Shown here one piece after another: positions 45,170 to 55,724 of a stretch of 64,000 nt of DNA (its first letter is position 1; the number at the start of each line of letters is the position of its first letter). Made by a program: the position numbers and the translations under genes. This DNA comes from Variovorax sp. DXTD-1 (GTDB lineage: Bacteria; Pseudomonadota; Gammaproteobacteria; Burkholderiales; Burkholderiaceae_C): positions 124,001-188,000 of the forward strand of contig NZ_RWKH01000002.1 of the NCBI RefSeq assembly GCF_003984625.1, read 5' to 3'. Below the pieces are notes generated by a model, which made no database searches, was not told where the DNA came from, and worked only from the letters and a program-made list of their open reading frames with translations.

Positions 45170-45197
45170 AAAAAAGCCCGCGCAAGCGGGCTTTTTT
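45170..45197. terminator. Bidirectional terminator
   Basis: AAAAGCCCGC / GCGGGCTTTT stem with a GCAA loop, between the DUF3309 gene (plus) and hrpA (minus). Confidence 0.9.
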
Positions 45198-45207
45198 CGC
45201 TTGCCGA

Positions 45208-48200
45208 TCAGCCCTGCAGCTGGGCCCAGGCTTTGTCCAGCCGCTTGATGCTGACTGGCTGCGGCGTGCGCAGCTCCTGCGCGAAAAAGCTCACGCGAAG
45301 CTCTTCCAAGAGCCAGCGGAATTCGAGCATGCGATCGTCCACCACGCCCTTGCGCTCCGCCACCAGCCGCCAGTAGCGCTGCTCCTGTGGGCGCAGTTCG
45401 GCCAGCTTGGCGGCGTCGCGCGCCGCGTCGGCACGCAGCTTGTCGAGCCGCAGCACGATCGCCTTGAGGTAGCGCGCGAAATGCTGCAACTGCATCCATG
45501 GCGCATCGGCAATGAACCGCTTGCCCACCAGGCGCTGCAACTGCTGCGCGGCGTCCTGCACGGCTTCGGGCTGGATCTTGGTGTCCTTGATCTTGCGTGC
45601 GGCGGCCGCGTACTCGACCAGGATGGTCGACGCCAGCCGCGCCACCTCGTTCGCAATCAGCGTGAGCCGGCCCCGGCCCTCTTCGAGCCGGCGCTTGAAT
45701 GCAACCTCGTCGGTGGGCAGCGGCTCCTGCAGAAACGCGCGGTCGATCGCCACGTCGATGATCTGCGTGCGCAATTCTTCCGATGTGCCGAGCGGCATGT
45801 AGGCCACCGCCATCTTCTGCAGATCGGGGATGTTCTTCTCGAGATACTTGAGCGCGTCTTTCAGCTGAAGCGCAAACAGCCTTCGCAAGCCGGCGCGGTG
45901 CTTCGCGGCGGCCACGGCGGGTTCGTCGAACACTTCGATGGTGACGGCGTCGCCCTCGTCGCGCAGGGCCGGAAACCCGATGAGCGACTGCGATCCGCGG
46001 CGCACTTCCATCAGTTCGGGCAACTCGCCGAAGCTCCAGCTCGTATAGCGCTGGCCGGCGGGCAAGCTCGGCGCGGCCGGCGCAGGCGCGGCGGCGTTGT
46101 CCTTGGTTTGCGCGCGCCCATCGACACCACCCGCTGGCTTTCGTTCCCCGGAAGCCTTGACGTTGAGCCCCGCCAACGCCTGGAAGGCGCCCCGCGCCTG
46201 CGCACCCAGTTCGGCCTTGAGTGCGCCCAGGTTGCGTCCCATGCCAAGCTGGCGCCCGTGCTCGTCCACGATGCGCAGGTTCATGAACAGGTGCGGCGGC
46301 AGCATGTCGAGCTTGAAGTCGGCGCGCTTCACGTCGATGCTCGTGGCGTCGCGCACGCGCTTCAGGAGCACGTCGGTCAGCGAGCCGTGGCCGAACACTT
46401 CCGGCGCCGAGAGTTCTTCCGCCAGCTTGGCCGCCGAATCGGGCAGTGGCACCAGGCGCGATCGCGGGCGTTGCGGCAGGCTCTTGAGCAGCGCCTGGAT
46501 CTTGTCCTTGAGCATGCCTGTCACCAGCCATTCGCAGCGCTCTTCGCTCACCTGGTTGAGCACGAAAAGCGGCACGCTCACCGTCAGGCCGTCTTTCGCG
46601 TCGCCCGGCTCGTGCAGGTAGCTCGCGGCGCAATCGACACCGCCAAGCCGCAGCGCGGGCGGGAACGACTGCGTGGTGATGCCGGCCGCCTGGTGGCGCA
46701 TCAGCTCTTCGCGCGTCAGGAAGAGAAGCCGCGGCTGCTCCTTCGAGGCATGGCGGTACCAGTTCTCGAAGGTAATGCCACTCGCCACGTCGGCGGGCAG
46801 TTGCGCGTCGTAGAAGGCGAAGATCAATTCTTCATCGACCAGCACGTCTTGCCGGCGCGCCTTGTGTTCGAGCCCCTCGACCTCGCGCACCAGCTTGCGG
46901 TTGGCCGCCAGGAACGGAAACTTGCTTTCCCACTGCCCGCCGACCAGCGCCTCGCGAATGAAGATCTCGCGCGCCGCCACCGGATCGACCTTGGTGAAAT
47001 CGACGCGGCGCCCGCTGTAGACCACCAGGCCATAAAGCGTTGCGCGCTCCAGCGCCGAAACCTGCGCGCCCTTCTTCTCCCAGTGCGGATCGAGCAGCTG
47101 CTTCTTCAGCAGATGGCCGGCCACCTGTTCGAGCCACTGCGGCTCGATGTTGGCAATGCCGCGGCCGAAGAGCCGCGTGGTCTCGACCAGCTCGGCCGCA
47201 ACAATCCAGCGGCCCGGCTTCTTCTTCAGGTGCGCGCCCGGATGGCGGTAGAACTTGATGCCGCGCGCACCGAGATACGCCTCGTCGTCTTCCAGCTTCC
47301 ACCCCACGTTGCCGAGCAGGCCCGCCAGCATCGACAGGTGCAGAGATTCGTAGCCGGCGGGCTCGGCGTTGATGCGCCACTTGTGCTCCGTGACCACCGT
47401 GAGCAACTGCGAGTGGATGTCGCGCCATTCGCGCACGCGGCGAATGTTGATGAAGTTCTGGCGCAGCAACTGCTCGTACTGGCGGTTGCTCAGCTTATGT
47501 GTATCCCCGTGCCCGCCGCGCGCATCGGCAATCCATTTCCACAGCCGCAGGTAGCCGCTGAACTCGCTCTTCTCGTCGTCGAACTTGGAGTGCGCCTGGT
47601 CGGCCTGCTGCTGCGCATCCATCGGCCGGTCGCGCACATCCTGCACGCTGAGGGCCGATGCGATGACGAGCACTTCTTCGAGCGCGCCGCGTGTGCGGGC
47701 CTCCAGGATCATCCGGCCCACGCGCGGGTCGAGCGGCAGCTTGGCCAGCTCGGCACCCGTGGCCGTGAGCTCGTTGGCGTCGTCGACCGCGCCCAGTTCG
47801 TTCAGCAACTGGTAGCCGTCCGCAATCGCCCGCGGCGAAGGTGCTTCGAGAAACGGAAAACGCGCCACGTCGCCCAGGCGCAGCGACTTCATGCGCAAGA
47901 TGACGCCGGCCAGCGATGAACGCAGGATCTCGGGATCGGTAAAACGCGGCCGGCCTTCGAAATCCTTCTCGTCGTAGAGCCGGATGCAGATGCCATTGGC
48001 CACGCGGCCGCAACGGCCCGCGCGCTGGTTGGCTGCAGCCTGGCTGATCGGCTCGACCAGCAGTTGCTCGACCTTGCTGCGGAAGCTGTAGCGCTTGACG
48101 CGCGCCGTACCGGTGTCGATCACGTAGCGGATGCCCGGCACGGTGAGCGAGGTTTCGGCCACGTTGGTGGCGAGCACGATGCGCCGGCCCGTGTGGCCGT

Positions 48201-49077
48201 CGAAGATGCGGTCCTGCTCGGGGCCCGACAGCCGTGCGAACAGCGGCAGCACCTCGGCATTGCGCAGCAGCGGCTGGTGGCTCAGGTGGCGGCGCAGATG
48301 GTCGGCCGCCTCGCGGATTTCGCGCTCCCCGGGCAGGAACACGAGGATGTCGCCCGCGTTGTGCGGATCGCGCCAGAGCTCGTCGACGCCATCGGCAATG
48401 GCGTCGTTCAGGTCGTGCTCGCGCGACTCTTCAAAGGGCCGATAGCGCTGCTCGACCGGAAAGGTGCGGCCGGACACATAGATGATCGGCGCAGGCCCCT
48501 TGCCCGACGCAAAGTGCTGCGCAAAGCGGTCGGCATCGATGGTGGCCGAGGTCACGATCACCTTCAGGTCAGGCCGGCGCGGAAGAATCTCACGCAGGTA
48601 GCCGAGCAGGAAGTCGATGTTCAGCGAGCGCTCGTGCGCCTCGTCGATGATGAGCGTGTCGTAGGCCTTCAGCAGCGGATCGGTCTGCGTTTCCGCCAGC
48701 AGGATGCCGTCGGTCATGAGCTTGACCGAGGCGTCGCGGCTCAGCCGGTCCTGGAAGCGCACCTTGAAGCCGACCACGTCGCCCAGCGGCGTTTTCAGCT
48801 CTTCGGAAATGCGCTTGGCCACCGAGCTCGCGGCAATGCGCCGTGGCTGCGTGTGGCCAATGAGGCGGCCCTTGCCCGGCGGCGCATTGAGCTTGCCGCG
48901 GCCGAGCGCCAGCGCGATCTTCGGCAGCTGGGTGGTCTTGCCCGAGCCCGTTTCGCCGCAGACGATCACCACCTGGTGCGCCTCGATGGCGGCCATGATT
49001 TCATCGCGCCGGCCGGAGACCGGAAGCGATTCGGGAAAGTCGATGCGCAGGGGAGCGGAAGGTGTCGTGGTCGTCAA
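45208..49077 (-). CDS. hrpA: ATP-dependent RNA helicase HrpA (DEAH family)
   Basis: About 1289 residues, the family length. Walker A GETGSGKT is at about residues 41-48, with DEAH in IIDEAHERSLN, the SAT motif, QAAANQRAGRCGR and a long C-terminal DUF3418 region. HrpA acts in mRNA processing and ribosome rescue in E. coli. The reading frame is open to 49344, but the extension is Arg/Cys-rich and passes through an inverted repeat. I prefer the TTG at 49077, just before the conserved LRIDFPESLPVSGRRDEI; the start is uncertain. Confidence 0.92.
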   Translation of the reverse strand: MTTTTPSAPLRIDFPESLPVSGRRDEIMAAIEAHQVVIVCGETGSGKTTQLPKIALALGRGKLNAPPGKGRLIGHTQPRRIAASSVAKRISEELKTPLGDVVGFKVRFQDRLSRDASVKLMTDGILLAETQTDPLLKAYDTLIIDEAHERSLNIDFLLGYLREILPRRPDLKVIVTSATIDADRFAQHFASGKGPAPIIYVSGRTFPVEQRYRPFEESREHDLNDAIADGVDELWRDPHNAGDILVFLPGEREIREAADHLRRHLSHQPLLRNAEVLPLFARLSGPEQDRIFDGHTGRRIVLATNVAETSLTVPGIRYVIDTGTARVKRYSFRSKVEQLLVEPISQAAANQRAGRCGRVANGICIRLYDEKDFEGRPRFTDPEILRSSLAGVILRMKSLRLGDVARFPFLEAPSPRAIADGYQLLNELGAVDDANELTATGAELAKLPLDPRVGRMILEARTRGALEEVLVIASALSVQDVRDRPMDAQQQADQAHSKFDDEKSEFSGYLRLWKWIADARGGHGDTHKLSNRQYEQLLRQNFINIRRVREWRDIHSQLLTVVTEHKWRINAEPAGYESLHLSMLAGLLGNVGWKLEDDEAYLGARGIKFYRHPGAHLKKKPGRWIVAAELVETTRLFGRGIANIEPQWLEQVAGHLLKKQLLDPHWEKKGAQVSALERATLYGLVVYSGRRVDFTKVDPVAAREIFIREALVGGQWESKFPFLAANRKLVREVEGLEHKARRQDVLVDEELIFAFYDAQLPADVASGITFENWYRHASKEQPRLLFLTREELMRHQAAGITTQSFPPALRLGGVDCAASYLHEPGDAKDGLTVSVPLFVLNQVSEERCEWLVTGMLKDKIQALLKSLPQRPRSRLVPLPDSAAKLAEELSAPEVFGHGSLTDVLLKRVRDATSIDVKRADFKLDMLPPHLFMNLRIVDEHGRQLGMGRNLGALKAELGAQARGAFQALAGLNVKASGERKPAGGVDGRAQTKDNAAAPAPAAPSLPAGQRYTSWSFGELPELMEVRRGSQSLIGFPALRDEGDAVTIEVFDEPAVAAAKHRAGLRRLFALQLKDALKYLEKNIPDLQKMAVAYMPLGTSEELRTQIIDVAIDRAFLQEPLPTDEVAFKRRLEEGRGRLTLIANEVARLASTILVEYAAAARKIKDTKIQPEAVQDAAQQLQRLVGKRFIADAPWMQLQHFARYLKAIVLRLDKLRADAARDAAKLAELRPQEQRYWRLVAERKGVVDDRMLEFRWLLEELRVSFFAQELRTPQPVSIKRLDKAWAQLQG

Positions 49078-49471
49078 GGGAAAAGCTGTTCGCGAGGCGC
49101 GGCGGGCAAACCGTCGATTATCGGTGCGCACCGCCACTGTTGCACGCCTCCCACATTGCTTGGCTGCCACGCAACAGGCGGAGTAAATAGTCTTTACTCC
49201 CGCGCAACCCGCCGCTACGATTGCGCCCATGACCTCCTTCCTCGTACCCCCCACTCTGCGCAGCCGCCGCGCAAGCCATGCCCCGGTGCATGGCGGGGTC
49301 GAGCTGCCGCGTCCGGCCTGAAGAAGCCCGCGCGTCCGTTGCACCGGACGCCCTGCTCGCTTCCACGGCCGAAGCGCAGCAACCGACCCTCACACAGCGT
49401 CTGCATTGCCGCCTCCTCGCCCCCGAGGGAGCGGCGGCTTCTTCATTTCCGTTTTTCATCCAAGAATTTCC
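49078..49471. other. Intergenic region with operator-like repeat and small ORF
   Basis: Nearly 400 bases between the divergent hrpA and AAA+/M41 genes. It contains a perfect 8-base inverted repeat GGAGTAAA/TTTACTCC (49180-49187 and 49193-49200), a 30-codon open frame from ATG 49230 that I cannot support as a gene, and a GC-rich hairpin near 49409-49440. Confidence 0.5.
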
Positions 49472-51466
49472 ATGTCCAACGACATTCATCCAGACCTGCA
49501 TGCGGCGCTCTCCGAGCGGACGCTCCACCTGCAAGCGGTTGCCCAGGCGCTCAAGACCGAGCTCTTCGGCATCGACGACATCATCGACCGCGTGATCGAT
49601 TCACTGCGGGCGTGGTACGTGTTTCCGCAGCTCATCAGCCGCCCGGTCATCGTGTGCCTCTGGGGCCTCACGGGCACCGGCAAGACTCAGTTGGTGCGCA
49701 GGCTCGCGCAGCACCTGGGCTTTTACGACCGCTTCATCGAGGTACAGATGGACGGCTTCAGCCATGGCTCGGGCTACAGCAGCCGGGGTTCGATTTCGGC
49801 CATGCTGGCCGAATCGGGCATCGACGAAGGCACGCCGGGCATCCTGGTGCTCGACGAGTTCCAGCGCTTTCGCACGCTGGAGAGCAACGGCAACGACGCC
49901 AGGGTCGAGCGCTACCAGGACGTGTGGGCACTGCTGTCCGACGGCCGGCTGCCGCCGGCGCTCTCGATGCTCGGCGAAATCGAGGCCTCGCTCGCCCAGG
50001 CCGAATATGAGCAAGACCGCGACGGTCCGCCCGACAAGAAGAAGGCGAAGAAGCGAAAGCTCCACCTCGCGCCCTGGGAAGCGCAAGAGATCAAGCGCTG
50101 CCTGAAACTCCCCGAAACGCTGCTGCAGATCATGGCCTGGAAGCCTTCCGAGGTGCATGCACGGCTGCGCGCCTTCCGCGACACGCAGCAGAGTTGGGAG
50201 ACTGATTACAGCAAGCTGCTGGTGTTCGTCTCGGGCAACCTCGACGAGATGTATGCCGAAACCGCGCGCCGCGTGGAAGACTGCGACACCGACGCCGACA
50301 TCTTCCATGCGCTGACGAAGAAGCTCTCTCTCATCGATGTGAAGAAGGCGCTGTCCGAACGCTTCAAGCCCGAGCAGGTGGCGCGGCTGGGCAACAACCA
50401 CGTCATCTACCCCTCGTTCAGCCGGGCCACCTATGTGCAGCTGATTCTTTCGATCTGCGACCGCTACGTGGAAGAGATCCGTGAAAGCTCGGGTGTGCGC
50501 TTCATGCTCGAGTCGAGTGTGTACGAGCAGATCTACGCCAACGCCGTTTTCCCGGCACAGGGCACGCGCCCGCTGTTCTCCTCGATCCACGCGATCCTGA
50601 GCGCGACGCTGGTCAACGCGGCACTCTGGGCACTGGAGCAAGGCGCGGGCGGTGCAGAGCCGGTGTGGCTGTCGCTGGAAACGGCGGGTGACAAGGCTTG
50701 CATCGTGGCTCGGTATCGGGAAGGCAAGCGCGAGGTGCGCCGCAGCTTTGCGGTCACGCTCGAGCTCAACCGGCTCAAGCAGCGCTCGAACGAAGACTTT
50801 CGGGCGCTGCTGGCGGTGCACGAGGCCGGCCACGGCGTGGCCTACGGCCTGCTGTTCGGCCGTGCGCCGCAGGAGATCAAGATCAACGTCGCATCTTTCG
50901 AGGGCGGCTACAACAGCTACGAAGACCGCAAGGCATGGTCGCGGCAAAACCTGCGCGACCGCATCTGTGTGGGACTGGCGGGCCGGGCCGCGGAGCAACT
51001 GGTGTTCGGCGAACAGGCCTGCACCTCGGGCGCGTCGCAAGACTTCCGCCAAGCCACCGCATTCGCCGCGCAGTACGTGCGCCACTACGCCTTCGGCACG
51101 CGGCTGAGCCGCACCGACGTGGCCAACGATGCCGAGGACAACCTCAACACCGACCTGAAGGCCACCAACCCCGAGATCGAAGCGCTGCTCGCGCAGGAGC
51201 ACGCACGCGCGCTGGCACTGCTCGAGGCGCACACGCCCGCGTTCATGGCGGTGGTCGATGCCCTGATGCGCGAAGGCTCCGTGGCGCCGTTGCAACTGGC
51301 CGAAATGCTCGACCTGCCCGCCGACGCGGGTGAATCGACCGACGCCTATGCCGCGCTGCTGGCCACCTTCAGGGCGCGCAAGCTGCCCGGTTCGGAGCCT
51401 CCCCAGGCGCCGGGCGGCCCAGTCCCGGGAGCCAGTGCCGCCCGGCTGCTGCGCGCGCTGGCCTGA
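49472..51466 (+). CDS. Soluble AAA+ ATPase fused to an M41 (FtsH-type) zinc peptidase
   Basis: A 664-residue protein. Residues 20-340 form an AAA+ module with Walker A GLTGTGKT (65-72) and Walker B ILVLDEFQRF. The C-terminal part has zinc site H450-E451-A452-G453-H454 and the third ligand candidate D524 in SGASQDFRQATAFA, as in FtsH (SGAANDIxQAT). Unlike FtsH, no transmembrane helix is visible, so it should be a cytoplasmic protease. The AAA+ part resembles ClpX/HslU more than FtsH. The ATG at 49472 has weak support for its ribosome site. Substrates are unknown. Confidence 0.85.
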   Translation: MSNDIHPDLHAALSERTLHLQAVAQALKTELFGIDDIIDRVIDSLRAWYVFPQLISRPVIVCLWGLTGTGKTQLVRRLAQHLGFYDRFIEVQMDGFSHGSGYSSRGSISAMLAESGIDEGTPGILVLDEFQRFRTLESNGNDARVERYQDVWALLSDGRLPPALSMLGEIEASLAQAEYEQDRDGPPDKKKAKKRKLHLAPWEAQEIKRCLKLPETLLQIMAWKPSEVHARLRAFRDTQQSWETDYSKLLVFVSGNLDEMYAETARRVEDCDTDADIFHALTKKLSLIDVKKALSERFKPEQVARLGNNHVIYPSFSRATYVQLILSICDRYVEEIRESSGVRFMLESSVYEQIYANAVFPAQGTRPLFSSIHAILSATLVNAALWALEQGAGGAEPVWLSLETAGDKACIVARYREGKREVRRSFAVTLELNRLKQRSNEDFRALLAVHEAGHGVAYGLLFGRAPQEIKINVASFEGGYNSYEDRKAWSRQNLRDRICVGLAGRAAEQLVFGEQACTSGASQDFRQATAFAAQYVRHYAFGTRLSRTDVANDAEDNLNTDLKATNPEIEALLAQEHARALALLEAHTPAFMAVVDALMREGSVAPLQLAEMLDLPADAGESTDAYAALLATFRARKLPGSEPPQAPGGPVPGASAARLLRALA

Positions 51467-51506
51467 GCTGCGCGAACCTTCGTTCAAGAATGCACAATCA
51501 CGCTCC

Positions 51507-52853
51507 ATGTCCACCGTTTTCAACTTCACCTTCGTGCCCTGGTTCCGCTCGGTCGCGCCCTACATCCACACGCACCGCGGTAAGACTTTCGTGGTCGCCC
51601 TGGCGGGTGAGGCGATTGCGGCGGGCAAGCTGCAGAACATTGCGCAAGACCTGGCGCTGATCCAGAGCATGGGCGTCAAGATCGTGCTGGTGCACGGCTT
51701 CCGCCCGCAGGTCAACGAGCAACTCGCCGCCAAGGGGCACGAGGCGCGCTATTCGCACGGCATCCGCATCACCGACGAGGTGGCGCTCGACTCCGCCCAG
51801 GAAGCCGCCGGCCAGTTGCGCTACGAGATCGAAGCCGCATTCAGCCAGGGCCTGCCGAACACGCCGATGGCCGGTTCGACGGTGCGCGTGATCTCGGGCA
51901 ACTTCATTACCGCCCGGCCCATCGGCGTGGTCGACGGCGTGGACTTCAAGCATTCGGGCCTGGTGCGCAAGGTCGATGCGGTCGGCATCCGCCGCACGCT
52001 CGACTTCGGCGCCATGGTGCTGATGTCGCCCTTCGGCTTTTCGCCCACCGGCGAGGCGTTCAACCTGACGATGGAAGAAGTCGCCACCAGCGTGGCCATT
52101 TCGATCCAGGCCGACAAGCTGATCTTCCTGACCGAAATTCCGGGCATCCGTATCGACAGCGAACTGCCCGAGAGCGAAGACAACCCCATCGACACCGAGC
52201 TGCCGCTCGCCGCGGCCGAGAAGCTGCTGGCCTCGCTGCCGGCGCCGCAAAAACCCACCGACACCGCGTTTTACCTGCAGCACTGCGTCAAGGCGTGCAA
52301 GGCCGGCGTGGAGCGCAACCACATCCTGCCGTTTGCGCTCGACGGCTCGCTGCTGCTCGAAATCTACGTGCACGACGGCGTGGGCACCATGGTCATCGAC
52401 GAGAAGCTCGAAAGCCTGCGCGAAGCCACGGTGGACGACATCGGCGGCATCCTGCAGCTGATCGAACCCTTCGAGCGCGACGGCACCCTGGTGAAGCGCG
52501 ACCGCACCGAAATCGAGCGCGACGTGGGCCACTACACCGTCATCGAACACGACGGCGTGATCTTTGGCTGCGCGGCCCTCTACCCCTACCCCGAGGCGCG
52601 CACGGCCGAGATGGCGGCGCTGACCGTATCGCCCCAGTCGCAATCGCAAGGCGATGGCGAGCGCATCCTCAAGCGCATCGAGCATCGCGCCAAGGCCATG
52701 GGCCTGGAAAGCATCTTCGTGCTCACCACGCGCACCATGCACTGGTTCCTCAAGCGCGGCTTCCAGCAGGTCAACCCCGACTGGCTGCCCGAAGCCCGCA
52801 AGCGCAAGTACAACTGGGACCGCAAGAGCCAGGTGCTGGTCAAGAAAATCTGA
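51507..52853 (+). CDS. argA: Amino-acid N-acetyltransferase (N-acetylglutamate synthase)
   Basis: A 448-residue bifunctional-fold enzyme: an N-terminal amino-acid kinase-like domain (about residues 1-290) and a C-terminal GNAT domain (about 300-448) with ALTVSPQSQSQGDGERIL and HWFLKRGF. It catalyses the first step of arginine synthesis, acetylating glutamate from acetyl-CoA, and is normally inhibited by arginine. The start at 51507 gives the standard length. The neighbouring LysE-type exporter gene follows. Confidence 0.94.
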   Translation: MSTVFNFTFVPWFRSVAPYIHTHRGKTFVVALAGEAIAAGKLQNIAQDLALIQSMGVKIVLVHGFRPQVNEQLAAKGHEARYSHGIRITDEVALDSAQEAAGQLRYEIEAAFSQGLPNTPMAGSTVRVISGNFITARPIGVVDGVDFKHSGLVRKVDAVGIRRTLDFGAMVLMSPFGFSPTGEAFNLTMEEVATSVAISIQADKLIFLTEIPGIRIDSELPESEDNPIDTELPLAAAEKLLASLPAPQKPTDTAFYLQHCVKACKAGVERNHILPFALDGSLLLEIYVHDGVGTMVIDEKLESLREATVDDIGGILQLIEPFERDGTLVKRDRTEIERDVGHYTVIEHDGVIFGCAALYPYPEARTAEMAALTVSPQSQSQGDGERILKRIEHRAKAMGLESIFVLTTRTMHWFLKRGFQQVNPDWLPEARKRKYNWDRKSQVLVKKI

Positions 52854-52876
52854 ACCCATAAAGGAAGCCCGCCGCC

Positions 52877-53524
52877 ATGACGCTCGCCACCGCCCTGCTG
52901 TTCTCCATCGTGGCGCTGGCCGCCATTGCGACGCCCGGCCCTACGGTGCTGCTGGCGCTGAGCAACGGCTCCAGGCGCGGCGTGCGCGGCGCACTGCCCG
53001 GCATCCTGGGCGCCGTGCTGTCCGACTTCGTCCTGGTCGGCGCCGTCGCCCTCGGCCTTGGCGCACTGCTGGCCGCCTCGGAGTTCTGGTTCTCCATGCT
53101 CAAGTGGGTGGGCGCCGTGTACCTTGCATGGCTGGGCATTCGCATGCTGCGCTCCAAGGGCGGCAGCTTCGACGCGCCCAGGGCCGCCGCGGGCGACCCT
53201 TCGTCCGGGGCACCCAAGGAGGGCCGCAAGGTCTTCCTCAAGTCGTTCCTGGTGGCGGTCACTAACCCCAAGGGCTACCTGTTCTGCTCGGCATTGATGC
53301 CGCAGTTCATCGACCCGGCGGCTGCGCAGGGCATGCAGTACGCCATCATCGCCGTGCTGTTCGCTTCGCTCGATGCAGCCGTCATGCTGGTTTATGCCTT
53401 TGTCGGCGCGCGGGCGATGCGGCTGCTAACCGCCTCAGCGGCCCGCTGGATCGACCGCACCTGCGGCGCGATGCTGCTGGCGCTGGCCGGCTCGCTGGCG
53501 TTCTACCGGCGCAGCGGCACCTGA
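52877..53524 (+). CDS. LysE-family amino acid exporter
   Basis: A 215-residue inner-membrane protein with about six transmembrane helices and the family N-terminal PGPTVLLALSNGSRRG. LysE/RhtB proteins export amino acids or derivatives. It lies 23 bases after argA with an AAGGAAG ribosome site, so the two may be co-expressed. Substrate unknown. Confidence 0.88.
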   Translation: MTLATALLFSIVALAAIATPGPTVLLALSNGSRRGVRGALPGILGAVLSDFVLVGAVALGLGALLAASEFWFSMLKWVGAVYLAWLGIRMLRSKGGSFDAPRAAAGDPSSGAPKEGRKVFLKSFLVAVTNPKGYLFCSALMPQFIDPAAAQGMQYAIIAVLFASLDAAVMLVYAFVGARAMRLLTASAARWIDRTCGAMLLALAGSLAFYRRSGT

Positions 53525-53568
53525 GCAGGCCGGAGCGGACGGCGACCCGTCGCCGATAATCGCTCTCC

Positions 53569-54789
53569 ATGAACCCCCTGCTTTCCAAGCTTCAGCCCTA
53601 CCCCTTCGAGCGGCTGCGGCTCCTTTTCGAGGGCGTCAAGCCCAATGCCGATTACGCGCCCGTCAGCCTGGGCATCGGCGAGCCCAAGCACGCCACGCCC
53701 GAGTTCATCAAGGAGGCGCTGGCGGCCAGCATGTCGACACTGGCGGCCTACCCCGCAACCGCCGGCAACCTAAAGCTGCGCACCGCCTTTACCGACTGGC
53801 TGCAGCGCCGCTACGCCTTGCAACTCGACCCGGCCTCGCAGGTGCTGCCGGTCAACGGCTCGCGCGAGGCGCTGTTCTCGCTGGCGCAAACGGTGGTCGA
53901 CGCCAGCAAATCGCCCGCGCCGGTGGTCGTTTCGCCCAATCCGTTCTATCAAATCTACGAAGGCGCGGCCCTGCTCGCGGGCGCCGAGCCGTACTACGTT
54001 CCGAGCGTGCCGTCGCGCAATTTCGCGGTCGATTGGGACAGCGTTCCCGAGGCGGTCTGGGAGCGCACCCAGCTGGTGTTCGTCTGCTCGCCGGGCAACC
54101 CGACCGGCGCCGTGATGCCGTTGGACGAATGGAAAAAGCTTTTCGCACTGTCCGACCGCTTCGGTTTCGTGATTGCGGCCGACGAGTGCTACAGCGAGAT
54201 CTACTTTCGCGACGAGCCCCCGCTCAGCGGCCTGGAAGCCGCCGCAAAGCTGGGCCGCAGCGACTTCAAGAACCTGATTGCGCTCACCTCGCTGTCCAAG
54301 CGCAGCAACGTGCCGGGACTGCGCAGCGGCTTCGTGGCGGGCGATGCGGCCATCATCAAGAGCTTCTTGCTCTACCGCACCTACCACGGCAGCGCGATGA
54401 GCGGCACCGTGGCCGCGGCCAGCATTGCGGCCTGGGGCGACGAAGCCCACGTGGTCGAAAACCGCGCCAAGTACCGCGCCAAGTTTGCAGCCGTCACGCC
54501 GCTGCTTGAACCGGTGCTCGATGTGCGGCTGCCGGACGCCAGCTTCTACCTGTGGGCGGGGGTGCCCGAAGTGTGGGCTGGCGACGACGAATCCTTCGCC
54601 CGCGAGCTCTACGCTCAATACAATGTTACGGTTTTGCCGGGGAGCTATCTGGCGCGCGACACGGCGCACAGCCCCAACCCCGGCCGCGGCCGCATCCGCA
54701 TGGCTTTGGTGGCCGAAACTGCCGAATGCGTGGAAGCCGCCGAACGCATCGTCCGCTTCGTCCAGTCCGGTGCAAAAGGCCAGCGCTGA
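53569..54789 (+). CDS. dapC: Succinyldiaminopimelate transaminase
   Basis: A 406-residue class I aminotransferase. The PLP-lysine segment is [17 protein letters not shown], with [13 protein letters not shown] and [11 protein letters not shown]. This set is typical of DapC, which converts N-succinyl-2-amino-6-ketopimelate to N-succinyl-LL-diaminopimelate. It heads the dapC-dapD-pilU-dapE-prmB cluster, which covers three consecutive succinylase steps of lysine and peptidoglycan precursor synthesis. Confidence 0.93.
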   Translation: MNPLLSKLQPYPFERLRLLFEGVKPNADYAPVSLGIGEPKHATPEFIKEALAASMSTLAAYPATAGNLKLRTAFTDWLQRRYALQLDPASQVLPVNGSREALFSLAQTVVDASKSPAPVVVSPNPFYQIYEGAALLAGAEPYYVPSVPSRNFAVDWDSVPEAVWERTQLVFVCSPGNPTGAVMPLDEWKKLFALSDRFGFVIAADECYSEIYFRDEPPLSGLEAAAKLGRSDFKNLIALTSLSKRSNVPGLRSGFVAGDAAIIKSFLLYRTYHGSAMSGTVAAASIAAWGDEAHVVENRAKYRAKFAAVTPLLEPVLDVRLPDASFYLWAGVPEVWAGDDESFARELYAQYNVTVLPGSYLARDTAHSPNPGRGRIRMALVAETAECVEAAERIVRFVQSGAKGQR

Positions 54790-54832
54790 ACCGCTGCTTT
54801 CCCGGCTCCCATTTTTTACCCGAGACCCTCTC

Positions 54833-55666
<834 letters not shown>

Positions 55667-55724
55667 TCGACAGGCTCCCGCCTTTGTCCCGTTAGAAAAC
55701 AACAGCACCCGAGGAGAGAGACCG

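Noticed and set aside
45481..47919. Plus-strand frame opposite hrpA
   Set aside because: Antisense shadow of a well-recognised helicase.
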